From the NCBI GenBank assembly GCA_947168335.1, contig CAMVLM010000018.1, positions 1 through 39,474 on the forward strand: DNA of 39,474 nucleotides, written 5' to 3'. Each line of letters begins with the position of its first letter. Position 1 is the first letter of the stretch. The translations under genes were made by a program, and so were the position numbers. Source of the DNA: an uncultured Butyrivibrio sp. (GTDB taxonomy: Bacteria > Bacillota > Clostridia > Lachnospirales > Lachnospiraceae). The notes below the pieces were generated by a model. The model ran no database searches, had not been told where the DNA came from, and saw nothing but the letters and a program-made list of their open reading frames with translations. Positions 22,854 through 32,587 of this stretch are shown here, in pieces.

Positions 22854-23832
22854 ACAGACTGTCAATCTCATTCAGTTCATCCTGTGAAAAAGCAGTATTC
22901 TCCAATGCTTTGATATTATCAAGTATCTGCGAGGGTCTGGACGCACCGATAAGCACAGAAGTGACTATGCCATCATGAAGTATCCATGAAAGTGCCATTT
23001 CTGCAAGTGTCTGACCTCTTTTCACAGCAATATCATTAAGTTTTCTGACTTTATCAAGCTTATCTGATACCTGATTTTCTTTAAGGAAACGTCCGTCAGT
23101 CCTTATTCTGCTATCCTCCGGTATACCGTTTAAGTATCTGTCAGTAAGCATTCCCTGCGCCAGTGGAGAAAAACATATAATACCCTTATCAAGACGTTTA
23201 GCAGTCATTTTCAAGCCGTTTTTCTCAATAATACGGTCAAATATGTTGTATCTGTTCTGGTTTATCACAAACGGAACATGACGATCTTCAAGAATTTCAG
23301 ATGCTTTTTCAAGTGTTGCACCATCATAGTTTGATAATCCTACATACAACGCTTTTCCGCTTCTGACTATCTGTTCCAAAGCCCCCATTGTCTCCTCCAG
23401 CGGAGTCTCTGGATCCATACGGTGATGATAAAATATATCCACATATTCAAGTCCCAAACGTTTTAAGGACTGATCAAGACTGGAAATAAGATATTTTCTG
23501 CTTCCCCAATTGCCATAGGGACCGGGCCACATATCATAACCCGCCTTGGTTGAAATGATCATCTCATCCCTGTACGCAGAAAAATCCTCTTTCAGTATCT
23601 TGCCAAAATTGGTTTCGGCGCTACCGGGAGCCGGTCCGTAATTATTTGCCAGATCAAAATGTGTGATTCCGTTGTCAAAAGCGGTATGACACATATCTTT
23701 CATATTCTGATAATTTCCGGTATCCCCAAAATTGTGCCACAAACCGAGAGAAACAGCGGGTAATAACAATCCGCTTTTTCCGCAGCGGTTATAGGTCATC
23801 TTTTCATATCTGTTTTCATCTGCTTTATACAT
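22846..23832 (-). CDS. Aldo/keto reductase, YghZ-like (L-glyceraldehyde 3-phosphate reductase type)
   Basis: An NADPH-dependent TIM-barrel reductase. From [26 protein letters not shown] to the end it follows E. coli YghZ closely: [16 protein letters not shown] (catalytic Asp and Tyr), [15 protein letters not shown] (Lys), [10 protein letters not shown] (His), [18 protein letters not shown] and [12 protein letters not shown]. The track starts at 23934 inside the upstream gene. ATG 23832 ([12 protein letters not shown]) after AAAAGGGACAG matches the YghZ N-terminus and gives 328 residues. It probably detoxifies aldehydes such as L-glyceraldehyde 3-phosphate or methylglyoxal. It lies 37 bases behind the UPF0340 gene, in the same direction. 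Confidence 0.93.
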   Translation of the reverse strand: MYKADENRYEKMTYNRCGKSGLLLPAVSLGLWHNFGDTGNYQNMKDMCHTAFDNGITHFDLANNYGPAPGSAETNFGKILKEDFSAYRDEMIISTKAGYDMWPGPYGNWGSRKYLISSLDQSLKRLGLEYVDIFYHHRMDPETPLEETMGALEQIVRSGKALYVGLSNYDGATLEKASEILEDRHVPFVINQNRYNIFDRIIEKNGLKMTAKRLDKGIICFSPLAQGMLTDRYLNGIPEDSRIRTDGRFLKENQVSDKLDKVRKLNDIAVKRGQTLAEMALSWILHDGIVTSVLIGASRPSQILDNIKALENTAFSQDELNEIDSLSI

Positions 23833-23869
23833 TGTCTGATACTGTCCCTTTTCGTGTTTTTTTATCTGT

Positions 23870-24433
23870 TTACATAAGGTTCTCATCATAAATGGCACGC
23901 TGTCCACCAACATATTTGGGACGATGGCGGGCACAGATTATAGGTGCCGCACCGATTTTTCGAAGAGATATCCGCATGGGAACAACAACGCTGTGCATGT
24001 GCATTCCTATCATGGTTCCGCCGATATCAATTCCTGCATCAGCTTTGGCCTTAACTGACTCAACAAGAATAGGATCATCAAATCTCTCATATGCAACTGT
24101 ACCAAGTGCCCCGCCTGCATGATTGGGCTGCGGAATTGCATTAACCTGCTCAAAATCATATTTATCAAGTATTTCTCTCTCTACTACCAGCGCTCTGTTC
24201 AGATGTTCGCAGCACTGAACTGCAGCAAATATTCCATTTTCCTTCAAAACGGGAATTATTCCATCATAAACAGCCTTAGCTGCATCAACATTTGTAGCAG
24301 TTCCGATCTGGTCACCCAAAATCTCACTTGATGAGCAGCCTATAACAAAAATATCACCCTTCTTAAGCCTGGCCTCCTTAAGTATTTCTGAGACCGCGGT
24401 CCTGCTTTGTTCTTCAACTTCTTTGAAATCCAT
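23870..24433 (-). CDS. UPF0340 family protein (YwlG-like)
   Basis: A 187-residue protein of the UPF0340/TIGR01440 family: GDIFVIGCSSSEILGDQIGTATN, AVQCCEHLNRALVVE, VNAIPQPNHAGGALGTVAYERFDDP, DAGIDIGGTMIGMHMHSVVVPMR and the KYVGGQRAIYDEN ending are all characteristic. It is soluble. The function is not established; the conserved Cys pair and His cluster (CCEH, HMH) suggest a ligand or metal site. AAGGTAAGGAAA precedes the ATG. It is transcribed with the aldo/keto reductase that follows. Confidence 0.87.
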   Translation of the reverse strand: MDFKEVEEQSRTAVSEILKEARLKKGDIFVIGCSSSEILGDQIGTATNVDAAKAVYDGIIPVLKENGIFAAVQCCEHLNRALVVEREILDKYDFEQVNAIPQPNHAGGALGTVAYERFDDPILVESVKAKADAGIDIGGTMIGMHMHSVVVPMRISLRKIGAAPIICARHRPKYVGGQRAIYDENLM

Positions 24434-24483
24434 TTACTTTTTCCTTACCTTTTACTCATTTTTCTATGCTGCTTTCAGACGCT

Positions 24484-24828
24484 TTAATGCCTTTTGGGCT
24501 CTAAAGCCTTCTCTTCATTCTTGATCTCCCAGTGTATAAGGAAAGTCAGCGCTGCTCTTAACGCAATAATTGCACCTAGAATGCCGAGCTCAGCCCACTC
24601 TCTGACTACAACAGTCCTCAAAACCTCTCCACCCAGCTTAAATTCAAGTGCCAGGGCAATACCCTGCGCAAGCTCAAGCCTTATGGAATCATTTTTCCTT
24701 ATCCACATGATAAAGCTCTTTACACCGGTGTAGACAAGAATACATATACCGAAAAACTCCAATAACAGAGTAGAGAATTCTACAACATAGCGCAATATGT
24801 TTTCAGCAACAGAATATACACCTTCCAT
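24484..24828 (-). CDS. DUF1622 membrane protein
   Basis: A 114-residue integral membrane protein with three predicted helices (FSTLLLEFFGICILVYTGV, a semi-hydrophobic LAQGIALALEFKLGGEVLRTV, and ELGILGAIIALRAALTFLI). The spacing and the motif LELAQGIALALEFKLGGEVLRT are typical of DUF1622. The role is unknown. AAAGGAGAATCTGCT precedes the ATG. It lies 50 bases upstream of the UPF0340 gene in the same orientation and may be the first gene of that unit. Confidence 0.82.
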   Translation of the reverse strand: MEGVYSVAENILRYVVEFSTLLLEFFGICILVYTGVKSFIMWIRKNDSIRLELAQGIALALEFKLGGEVLRTVVVREWAELGILGAIIALRAALTFLIHWEIKNEEKALEPKRH

Positions 24829-24957
24829 AGCAGATTCTCCTTTACTTTTTTGAAAAAATCCTTCCGTTTTGACAGCTTTAATTATACGTGTTATTTATCC
24901 CTTGGTCTATCCTTATGCGTAATTTCGATTATATTGGACTGATTTTTATCCAAACAA

Positions 24958-24982
24958 AAGGAGGCAGTCTGGCTGCCTCCTT
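24958..24982 (-). terminator. Terminator of metY
   Basis: AAGGAGGCAG pairs perfectly with CTGCCTCCTT around TCTGG. On the minus strand TTTTG follows. It starts 12 bases after the metY stop. Confidence 0.88.
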
Positions 24983-24994
24983 ACAAAATATCTA

Positions 24995-26272
24995 TTAAAT
25001 TGCTGCAAAACCCTTTTCCAGATCTGCAATGATGTCATCTGCATGCTCTGTTCCAATTGAAAGTCTGATAGTGCTCTGTGTTATGCCCTGATCAAGAAGC
25101 TCTTCCTCGGAAAGCTGTGAGTGTGTTGTAGTAGCAGGATGAATAACAAGGCTCTTAACATCAGCTACGTTTGCAAGGAGTGAGAATATCTCAAGGCTAT
25201 CGATGAACTTCCATGCTTCTTCTTTTCCTCCCTTAATCTCAAAGGTAAAGATTGATGCTCCGCCATTAGGGAAGTACTTCTGATACAATGCATGATCAGG
25301 ATGCTCAGGCAGTGAAGGATGATTAACCTTTGCAACCTTGGGATGCTTACTAAGGAAATCTACAACCTTCTTGGTATTCTCAGCATGTCTTTCCAGTCTG
25401 AGTGAAAGTGTCTCAACACCCTGAAGTAACAGGAATGCGTTGAACGGAGAAATTGTAGCACCTGTATCTCTAAGCAGGATAGCTCTGATAAATGTAACGA
25501 ATGCAGCAGGTCCTACAGCATCATAGAATGAAATTCCGTGATAGCTGGGGTTAGGATCAGCAATGTTAGGATACTTTCCGCTTGCCTTCCAGTTGAACTT
25601 ACCGCCTTCAACGATTATTCCACCAAGAGTTGTGCCATGTCCGCCGATAAACTTTGTTGCTGAATGAACTACGATGTCTGCGCCATGCTCTAATGGTCTG
25701 ATAAGGTAAGGTGTTCCGAAGGTATTATCAATAACAAGCGGAAGTCCATGCTTATGAGCAATTTCTGCAATTGCATCAATATCCGGGATATCACTGTTGG
25801 GATTTCCAAGAGTCTCAAGATAGATTGCTCTTGTGTTATCCTTTATAGCTCCCTCAACCTCTGCAAGGTTATGTGCATCTACAAATGTTGTATCCACGCC
25901 ATACTGAGGAAGTGTGTGTGAAAGAAGGTTGTAACTTCCACCGTAGATTGTCTTCTGCGCTACGATATGTCCACCGTTTGCTGCAAGAGCCTGAATTGTA
26001 TATGTGATAGCTGCTGCACCGGATGCAACTGCAAGTGCTGCGGTTCCGCCTTCAAGGGCTGCTAATCTCTTCTCTAAAACATCCTGTGTTGAATTTGTAA
26101 GTCTTCCGTATACATTACCTGCATCAGCAAGTGCGAATCTGTCAGCTGCGTGCTGGCTGTTTCTGAATACATAAGAAGTTGTCTGATAAATCGGAACTGC
26201 TCTTGAATCTGTAGCCGGATCCGGCTGTTCCTGTCCTACGTGTACCTGAAGTGTCTCAAATTTATAACTCAT
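24995..26272 (-). CDS. metY: O-acetylhomoserine sulfhydrylase (homocysteine synthase)
   Basis: A 425-residue PLP enzyme of the Cys/Met metabolism family that makes homocysteine from O-acetylhomoserine and sulfide, the direct sulfur-assimilation step to methionine. Key segments are [94 protein letters not shown] (PLP lysine near 206) and [16 protein letters not shown]. Length and the DPNPSYHG insertion fit MetY, not the shorter MetB/MetC. GGGAGGATTATATT precedes the ATG. The upstream region holds a perfect inverted repeat but no recognisable SAM riboswitch. Confidence 0.95.
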   Translation of the reverse strand: MSYKFETLQVHVGQEQPDPATDSRAVPIYQTTSYVFRNSQHAADRFALADAGNVYGRLTNSTQDVLEKRLAALEGGTAALAVASGAAAITYTIQALAANGGHIVAQKTIYGGSYNLLSHTLPQYGVDTTFVDAHNLAEVEGAIKDNTRAIYLETLGNPNSDIPDIDAIAEIAHKHGLPLVIDNTFGTPYLIRPLEHGADIVVHSATKFIGGHGTTLGGIIVEGGKFNWKASGKYPNIADPNPSYHGISFYDAVGPAAFVTFIRAILLRDTGATISPFNAFLLLQGVETLSLRLERHAENTKKVVDFLSKHPKVAKVNHPSLPEHPDHALYQKYFPNGGASIFTFEIKGGKEEAWKFIDSLEIFSLLANVADVKSLVIHPATTTHSQLSEEELLDQGITQSTIRLSIGTEHADDIIADLEKGFAAI

Positions 26273-26372
26273 AATATAATCCTCCCAATATCTTGTATTT
26301 GTTTGTCGTGTTTTGTTCTGATGGGATTACTATACTACTATTCAGATAGGATTTATAATACAGATAAAATAT

Positions 26373-26403
26373 ATGGTGTTATAGCTTCAACCTATAACAC
26401 CAT
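26373..26403. repeat. Perfect 12-bp inverted repeat between metY and the hybrid kinase
   Basis: ATGGTGTTATAG and CTATAACACCAT are perfect complements around a seven-base spacer (CTTCAAC), 100 bases upstream of metY and 58 bases past the kinase stop. On the minus strand it is followed by ATATATTTTATC. It may be a low-GC terminator for the kinase transcript or an operator for metY; the position fits both. Confidence 0.7.
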
Positions 26404-26460
26404 CAGAAATTTCACTATATGTTATATATAAATATGTCAGCCAACCCCCGCATGGTTGAG

Positions 26461-29319
26461 CTATTTTATCAGGCTCTCAAGCGTTTCATAAAGCATTTCA
26501 GGCTCTATCGGTTTGGATAAGTGTGCATTGAGACCTGACTGCAGGCTTCTCTGTACATCCTCGTCAAAAGCATTGGCCGTAAGCGCAATAATAGGGATAG
26601 TTCCGGCATCTGCTCTTTCCAGGGCTCTGATGGCTCTCGTTGCCTCAAGTCCATCCATTTCAGGCATTCTCATGTCCATCAATATGGCATCATAATATCC
26701 ATCAGGATGGCTTCCAAACAGTTCAACAGCAAGCTTGCCATTCTCTGCATGGTCAACCTCAATTTCTCTCTTCTTAAGAAGCATCATGGCTATTTTTGCA
26801 TTAACAGCGACATCCTCTGCAAGAAGTATATGCCTGCCCTTAAGCTCTGCCTTACTTTTTTTGTTTTGTTCCTTCAGTGCAACTGCTTTCCCAAACTGCT
26901 GCAAAATACTATTTGCATTCAAAGGCTTTGACATAAAGCTGTCCACACCTGCTTTTTTTGCTTCCTCAAGTATTTCGTCCCAATGATATGCAGCCAAAAT
27001 AACAATTGCCGATTCATTGCCTATTATTTCCCGAATTTTACTGGTAGTTTCTATTCCATCCATTTCAGGCATTTTCCAGTCAACCAGTATCAGACTGAAC
27101 TGCTCACGTCTTGCATCCTTGAGCCGTACCATCTCAACAGCCTCCTGCCCGGAATGTGCTATCTGGACGGAAACTCCGACTTTTTCAAGCTCAACCTGCG
27201 CAAAATCGCAGGCTACGGGGTCATCATCCACAATAAGTACACTTATCTCATTGGGTGAAATTTCACCGATACCGTCATACTTCTGATCCGAATCTGCAAG
27301 TGTGATCTTGATTGTGAAAGTAGTTCCCACATTCTTTTTACTTTCTACCGATATCTCACCATTCATCATCTCAATAATACTCTTGGTGATAGGCATACCC
27401 AGTCCTGTACTTCCATACTTTGTTTTTGTGGTCAGATCCTCCTGACTAAAAGGTTCAAAGAGCTTAGGCAGGTATTCCTCGCTCATACCGATCCCGGTAT
27501 CCTTTATAACAAATCTGAATACAGACTGCTTATCATAATGTGCAACTCTTTCTATAGTAAAGTCTATTTCCCCGCCTTCCTCAGTGAACTTTACAGAATT
27601 GCCAAGAATATTGATAAATACCTGTTTGAGCTTCATGTCATCGCCCACATAGTAATCACCGGTATCTCCTACTCTTTCCCACTTCCAGTTGATACCCTTA
27701 TCCTTGCACTGACCTTCTACCATAACATTGATCTGATTCAGCAGCTCAGAAAGCGAAAAAACCTCATTTCTGATTACCATTCTTCCTGCTTCAATACGGG
27801 ACATATCCAGAATATCATTGATAATTTTCAGCAGGTGATCCGCAGATGTTCCTATTTTCTCCAAATAATCCCTGGTATTTTCAGAGAGATCCGTATCATT
27901 AAGTGCAATTCTGTCCAAACCTATGATGGCATTCATAGGTGTTCTTATCTCATGACTCATGTTGGAAAGGAACGCGGTCTTTGCCTTGTTTGCGCTCTCT
28001 GCCGCTGCCAGTGCATCACTCAGCGCCTGACTCTGCGTAAGTGTTTTCCTTGTTTCTGCATCCACATCGGTAAATCCAAGCCCTATTGCATGCACGATGT
28101 GGTCATCTCTGTCCTCAGGATGGCGCACGCCTGCCATTCGTATCATCTCATAGGATTCCAGACCGTTTCTGTCTGTCATGTACCTATAGGTTATGATTCT
28201 CTCAGATTCAAGCCCTTTCCTTATCTGATCCGGATTTACAAAATTAAGGAAATCCTCTCTGTATTTATCGGTTACATATTTCTCGGCATAGGAAACCAGA
28301 GTTTCAATATACGAAAAATGCTCACCGGGCTTCAATCCATTATCCAGCTGGGAATGAGACTGATAGCAAACCCCTTCGTTTTTATCAAGATCTATATAGT
28401 AGACACTTCTATACTCTGAAGAAAGAGCTGTGATCATACTATTGGCCTGAGAATGCAGGTTTTTGCTGTATTCCCTCAAATCCTCTTTTATCTGATGAAT
28501 CCTGTGTGAAAGCTCCTTTACAGCATCTGAATTATACGATTCCTCAGTTATTTTCACCTCGCTAGGATTTATTTCTTTGGTTAATTCATCAATATCACTT
28601 GCTACCTCAGAGATTTCCATTGTCATAAGCTTAAGCTGATTCCTTAGTTCCTTAGTAGCGAAGAAAACAAGTAGCGCACCAAGCAGCACTGCAAGAAAGC
28701 TGTTTATAAATATTACTTTTGTCTGTTTGGAAATCTGTTCATCATACCATTCTGCCGAGAAGTCAACAGCTACAATTCCACTGACATTTCCATCCGAATC
28801 GAACACCGGACTATAAGCACTATAAAACTTCCCCCATGAATCCGTGTAGGGCTCTTCATCAACCGCTGCTGTCCCTTGTGATGCCTTATCCAGCGCTTCT
28901 GTATAAACAACCGGATCCCCAAAAAGACCCGGATCTTCTATTGTTGGATCTACAGTGAAAACGAACTGTTTCTCACCTATTTTGCGAACGCAATAGATAT
29001 ATCTCAGATCAATATTATCCTGAAAAACCACCAGAGTATCATTGATTTTTTGATAAACCTCTGTACCTTCATCCTCTGCCTTTAGCGTTTTGAGGTCATC
29101 TCCGTTCAACATGGCTGCTGCAGATTTGGATATATCGAGCATGCGGTTCTGTATGAGCGTTCTCATAGCCGCTTTGGAATTCCCGACAAGAACAGCGCCC
29201 AAAAGCAAATTGAACGCAAGAAGAACAACTGATATTATTATCGTCAATTTTGCGGAAAAACCAGAAATTCGTTTAATTTTCCCGCCTATATTACCGGTTT
29301 TTTTATTGGCAGATTCCAT
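26461..29319 (-). CDS. Hybrid sensor histidine kinase with extracellular sensor, PAS-like module and two receiver domains
   Basis: A 952-residue inner-membrane kinase. A transmembrane helix near 25-47 and another near 203-222 enclose a Cache-like extracellular domain (FVFTVDPTIEDPGLFGDP, GIVAVDFSAEWYDE). Next come a linker, a PAS-like module (about 295-425), HisKA (FLSNMSHEIRTPMNAIIG, His near 453) and HATPase_c (NILGNSVKFTEEGG, DTGIGMS, GSTGLGMPI). Receiver 1 has ILVDWKMPEMDG, and receiver 2 has ILMDMRMPEMDG with ALTANAFDED. No Hpt or output domain is attached, so phosphate must pass to an unlinked partner. AGAGGTATCAGCT precedes the ATG. The neighbouring anion permease is transcribed divergently and could be a target. 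Confidence 0.96.
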   Translation of the reverse strand: MESANKKTGNIGGKIKRISGFSAKLTIIISVVLLAFNLLLGAVLVGNSKAAMRTLIQNRMLDISKSAAAMLNGDDLKTLKAEDEGTEVYQKINDTLVVFQDNIDLRYIYCVRKIGEKQFVFTVDPTIEDPGLFGDPVVYTEALDKASQGTAAVDEEPYTDSWGKFYSAYSPVFDSDGNVSGIVAVDFSAEWYDEQISKQTKVIFINSFLAVLLGALLVFFATKELRNQLKLMTMEISEVASDIDELTKEINPSEVKITEESYNSDAVKELSHRIHQIKEDLREYSKNLHSQANSMITALSSEYRSVYYIDLDKNEGVCYQSHSQLDNGLKPGEHFSYIETLVSYAEKYVTDKYREDFLNFVNPDQIRKGLESERIITYRYMTDRNGLESYEMIRMAGVRHPEDRDDHIVHAIGLGFTDVDAETRKTLTQSQALSDALAAAESANKAKTAFLSNMSHEIRTPMNAIIGLDRIALNDTDLSENTRDYLEKIGTSADHLLKIINDILDMSRIEAGRMVIRNEVFSLSELLNQINVMVEGQCKDKGINWKWERVGDTGDYYVGDDMKLKQVFINILGNSVKFTEEGGEIDFTIERVAHYDKQSVFRFVIKDTGIGMSEEYLPKLFEPFSQEDLTTKTKYGSTGLGMPITKSIIEMMNGEISVESKKNVGTTFTIKITLADSDQKYDGIGEISPNEISVLIVDDDPVACDFAQVELEKVGVSVQIAHSGQEAVEMVRLKDARREQFSLILVDWKMPEMDGIETTSKIREIIGNESAIVILAAYHWDEILEEAKKAGVDSFMSKPLNANSILQQFGKAVALKEQNKKSKAELKGRHILLAEDVAVNAKIAMMLLKKREIEVDHAENGKLAVELFGSHPDGYYDAILMDMRMPEMDGLEATRAIRALERADAGTIPIIALTANAFDEDVQRSLQSGLNAHLSKPIEPEMLYETLESLIK

Positions 29320-29513
29320 AGCTGATACCTCTAAATATCATATTTAAAGTACAACGCTATTCCACCTTAAATTATATCTGATATGCAGCTCTATAACCAT
29401 AATTAAGAAATGCACATATCATTAAGTTTCTATGAACATTATTATGTTTTTATTTTCTGACGAAGTGGTATATTATTATTTGGCCCAAAAAGTCGTGAAA
29501 GGATTTATTTAAG

Positions 29514-30644
29514 ATGAATAAGATAAAGAATATATTTAAACAGATGAGTCACGATCCGGTTCTTTGCATCGCCTGGATTTTAGCTATAATTTCAGCGATA
29601 TATGTCCATCCTGACAAAAAATATATTAGCTATATAGACTTCAGGTCCCTTGGTATCCTCTGGGGATTGATGATAGTAATTCAGGGATACAGAGAGAATT
29701 CCCTTTTTGAAAAAACCGGTGAAATCCTGCTTAAAAAAGTCTCACGCGGCTATCAGCTTGCTATGGTTCTTATTCTTATGTGCTTTTTTGGAAGTATGCT
29801 CATCACAAATGACGTGGCACTTATTACCTTTGTTCCGTTCGCTATGATGACTCTGAATAACTGCGACAGACAGGATCTGATGATTCCCGTTATTGTTCTT
29901 CAGACTATTGCCGCAAATCTTGGAAGTATGCTTACTCCTGTAGGTAACCCGCAGAATCTGTATATCTACGGGCTGACAGGCATGAGCATAACGGAGTTTA
30001 TCTCAACGATGCTCCCCTATACGCTGCTTACAGCTATACTTCTTTTGATCAGTATCTTTATTCTTCCCGGAAAATGGGAAAAGCTTGCTAATACAAACGA
30101 TAATCACAGTGTGGTAAAAAGCTTTGGTACACCATTTCAGATTGCTGTATACAGTATTCTCTTTATAATTGCTCTTTTATGCGTACTGAGAATTATTCCT
30201 TATCAGATAATGGTAATCATAATTCTGGCTGTAGTAGCCATCATGGACGGCAAAATACTGCTTCGCGCAGATTATATGCTGCTCATCACTTTTATTGGAT
30301 TTTTTATTTTTACAGGAAATATGGAACGGATACCTCAGATTAAAGCATTCCTCTCAGACGTAGTATCCGGCAGAGAATTTTATGTATCATTGATAACAAG
30401 CCAGTTTATCAGCAATGTTCCGGCAACTCTTATGCTGTCAGACTTTGCCCAAAATTATAAGGAACTCCTAGCAGGTGTAAATGTAGGCGGCCTGGGAACA
30501 CTTATAGCATCCATGGCCAGCCTCATTTCCTTCAAGCTTTTTTCCAACGATTTCAAGGAAAAGCGCCTGAAATATGTTATCACCTTTACTGTAATGAACC
30601 TTATTTTCTTAGCATTTCTTGTTGCCCTTCACGCTCTTATCTGA
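29514..30644 (+). CDS. Ion-transporter-superfamily anion permease (SLC13/ArsB/CitMHS-like)
   Basis: A 376-residue protein with about ten hydrophobic helices. Two segments mark the ion-transporter (IT) superfamily: MLITNDVALITFVPFAMM followed by NLGSMLTPVGNPQNLYIYG in the first half, and the pseudo-symmetric SLITSQFISNVPATLML in the second. The GNPQN and SNVPA hairpins form the substrate and sodium sites in relatives, which carry citrate or other dicarboxylates, sulfate or arsenite. It is somewhat shorter than typical members. The substrate cannot be told. GAAAGGATTTATTTAAG precedes the ATG. It overlaps the converging membrane gene by eight bases. Confidence 0.88.
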   Translation: MNKIKNIFKQMSHDPVLCIAWILAIISAIYVHPDKKYISYIDFRSLGILWGLMIVIQGYRENSLFEKTGEILLKKVSRGYQLAMVLILMCFFGSMLITNDVALITFVPFAMMTLNNCDRQDLMIPVIVLQTIAANLGSMLTPVGNPQNLYIYGLTGMSITEFISTMLPYTLLTAILLLISIFILPGKWEKLANTNDNHSVVKSFGTPFQIAVYSILFIIALLCVLRIIPYQIMVIIILAVVAIMDGKILLRADYMLLITFIGFFIFTGNMERIPQIKAFLSDVVSGREFYVSLITSQFISNVPATLMLSDFAQNYKELLAGVNVGGLGTLIASMASLISFKLFSNDFKEKRLKYVITFTVMNLIFLAFLVALHALI

Positions 30645-31512
30645 GTGTGAAGGAAGAACCATCCTCATAATCATCTGTTTCGTCATCTTCCGGCTGCTTT
30701 GTTCCATTTTCCGGTACCTTCACAATAAGTTCCAGAATTCTGCTGTGCCTGAAAACAAATACAGCGACAAGAAGAAACAGATGTGTATAAAAGGCTCCGA
30801 CTATATAATAGTTTCTTTCAAGCAGAAATCCTGCCTCAAAGCCTATATAACAGAATATTCCCGACAAGCTTAAGCCAAGCATCAGAAGCGGCAGCTTCAT
30901 AAATGTATTCTTGATTGCCACAAGGAAATCCTTAAATGAAGCATCAAAATATACAAATCTACCGACCATAAGTCCCAGATAGTACATCATAACAGGACTG
31001 TATTCGCTTTCATCTCCGATAATATTCAGAAAAACCAGAATAAAAATCACATAAAACATGCCAAGCATCCTGACAGATGCCTTCTCTTCTCTGGATATCT
31101 TGTTAAGCGGAATAATCAGCTTGTCCAATATAGTATTAAAAACGCAGGACAAACAGATAAGCATAAGTAATACAAAATCTTTCCAGTTGCTCCAGATATG
31201 TGCAAATAATGCGAAATATCCTGATCTGATGCCCGCAGCCTGAACAAGAGTATATATATGATTAAGTACAACATATGCACAGGCAAATGACATGACCGAA
31301 GTTGCCGATATTATCATTTCATAAAACAGCTGTACCATTTTATGGAATCTTTCACTTAAAACTGCTCTTCTTTTTCTGCCTCCGGTAGTTACTGTTGCTG
31401 TGCCGGCATATATAAACAGGTCACATATGATTACCCCAACAAAGGCAATCAGTAAAAATATAATTTTCTTAACCGGTGTAAAATCCGGATTGGTATATGC
31501 ATCCAGCGACAC
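30637..31512 (-). CDS. Polytopic membrane protein of unknown function, 291 aa
   Basis: I do not recognise this protein. It has about seven hydrophobic segments, beginning IIFLLIAFVGVIICDLFIYAG and ending HLFLLVAVFVF, a basic cytoplasmic loop (TTGGRKRRAVLSERFHKM) and an acidic C-terminal tail (PEDDETDDYEDGSSF). The start is GTG at 31512, supported by GGGAGGAGAATAATTC just upstream. It follows the J-domain gene by 25 bases in the same orientation and is the last gene of that cluster, suggesting a joint role at the membrane. Confidence 0.72.
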   Translation of the reverse strand: MSLDAYTNPDFTPVKKIIFLLIAFVGVIICDLFIYAGTATVTTGGRKRRAVLSERFHKMVQLFYEMIISATSVMSFACAYVVLNHIYTLVQAAGIRSGYFALFAHIWSNWKDFVLLMLICLSCVFNTILDKLIIPLNKISREEKASVRMLGMFYVIFILVFLNIIGDESEYSPVMMYYLGLMVGRFVYFDASFKDFLVAIKNTFMKLPLLMLGLSLSGIFCYIGFEAGFLLERNYYIVGAFYTHLFLLVAVFVFRHSRILELIVKVPENGTKQPEDDETDDYEDGSSFTLR

Positions 31513-31537
31513 GAATTATTCTCCTCCCATTTCTGCC

Positions 31538-32011
31538 TTAAAATATAAACATTGAAACTACAACCTTAAAAAGAAAAGAAATCAGTTGTATCAGAATGAA
31601 GAATCGAAAAATACTTCCAAAGGCACTTACCCCGTATGATGTCCTTCTGTTCCAGTAATTTGGATCATTAAAGCCTCCAAAATTGCCTGTACGCCATTCC
31701 CATTGCCATTGACCATTTGTATTACCAAATGGATTCCACTCTTCATAAGGATTGCTTTCAGTTCCATAGGACGTACTCTGTCCTTCATAGCTGTAGGATG
31801 CCTGTCGCTGATTATAAGTATGTGTACTTGAATGAGGCTTGGACAGAATATCATAAGCCGCATTAATCTCATTCATCTTTGCAGACGCTGCAGGGTCATT
31901 CGGATGAAGATCCGGATGATACTTTTTTGCCAGTGTTCTGTATGCTTTTTTTATTTCTTCATCAGATGCTCCCGGATTAACTCCCAGCACCTTGTAAGGA
32001 TCTGTCATCAT
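31538..32011 (-). CDS. J-domain protein with C-terminal membrane anchor
   Basis: A 157-residue protein. Residues 1-60 are a full J domain ([36 protein letters not shown]) with the HPD tripeptide needed to stimulate Hsp70 ATPase. A Tyr/Ser/Gln/Trp-rich low-complexity middle follows (about 60-125). A C-terminal hydrophobic helix ([24 protein letters not shown]) ends the chain, so it is tail-anchored. The Gly/Phe, zinc-finger and substrate domains of true DnaJ are absent. It should recruit DnaK to the membrane. AAGGGAACAGAT precedes ATG ATG. The flanking genes also encode membrane proteins in the same direction. Confidence 0.93.
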   Translation of the reverse strand: MMTDPYKVLGVNPGASDEEIKKAYRTLAKKYHPDLHPNDPAASAKMNEINAAYDILSKPHSSTHTYNQRQASYSYEGQSTSYGTESNPYEEWNPFGNTNGQWQWEWRTGNFGGFNDPNYWNRRTSYGVSAFGSIFRFFILIQLISFLFKVVVSMFIF

Positions 32012-32030
32012 ATCTGTTCCCTTTATTCTC

Positions 32031-32456
32031 TCATGTTGTCTTTATAAACTTGTTTTTGCAATTAGGGCATGTTATCTCAATTCTGCCCTTTCCCTTAGGG
32101 ACACGAATATGCTGCCTGCACTCTTTACATACATAATATCTGCTGGTTTTTCTGTCGCGCCATTGCATTTGAATCAGCTTTGACATGCTTTTGGGTCTTT
32201 TCATTAGCTGAAGAAATTTCTGATTTTCAGAATATCTCTTCGCTATGTTCTTCGAAAATACCCTGAACAATGTGTATCCATATGTCAGTAAAAACATAAT
32301 ATATATAATCCTGTTATTCAAGAACATATTTATGACAAGCAGGATTATAGCCACAAGATTCAAAAATCTTGCCATATCGTCAAATCCGCATCTTCCGTAC
32401 ATAAATCTTGCCATGTTACTTCTAAATCTGTATGAAAACTGTTTTACTTTATCCAT
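32031..32456 (-). CDS. Membrane protein with C-terminal zinc ribbon, 141 aa
   Basis: The track starts at 32681 inside the upstream helicase and terminator. ATG 32456 ([31 protein letters not shown]) is correct because GAGGT lies seven bases before it. Two adjacent hydrophobic helices ([28 protein letters not shown]) follow the basic N-terminus, then a basic linker and a zinc ribbon [15 protein letters not shown]...[10 protein letters not shown] (CxxC, 19 residues, CxxC). No enzyme motif is seen. It lies 19 bases before the J-domain gene. The [13 protein letters not shown] opening is common in unnamed Firmicutes membrane proteins, as far as I recall. Confidence 0.78.
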   Translation of the reverse strand: MDKVKQFSYRFRSNMARFMYGRCGFDDMARFLNLVAIILLVINMFLNNRIIYIMFLLTYGYTLFRVFSKNIAKRYSENQKFLQLMKRPKSMSKLIQMQWRDRKTSRYYVCKECRQHIRVPKGKGRIEITCPNCKNKFIKTT

Positions 32457-32533
32457 ATTTTTTACCTCAATTTCTAGAATCTGTAGCAGTTTCTTTGTGA
32501 TTATACCCTCAAACTGTGACCGAACTGTTAACA

Positions 32534-32577
32534 GTAAAAAAACAGTGCATCCGGTATTATTCCGAATACACTGTTTA
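32534..32577 (-). terminator. Terminator of the SUV3-like helicase gene
   Basis: AAACAGTGCATCCGG pairs with CCGAATACACTGTTT (two G-U wobbles) around a seven-base loop. On the minus strand TTTTTTT follows. It begins 11 bases after the helicase stop. Confidence 0.88.
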
Positions 32578-32587
32578 AAATGGACCA

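Noticed and set aside
26273-26460. SAM or other riboswitch upstream of metY
   Set aside because: Only a simple inverted repeat is present; I could not find the multi-helix conserved core of an S-box leader.
27538-28419. 293-aa plus-strand ORF
   Set aside because: Exactly antisense to the hybrid kinase, whose HisKA, ATPase and receiver motifs are unmistakable; the product has no recognisable features.
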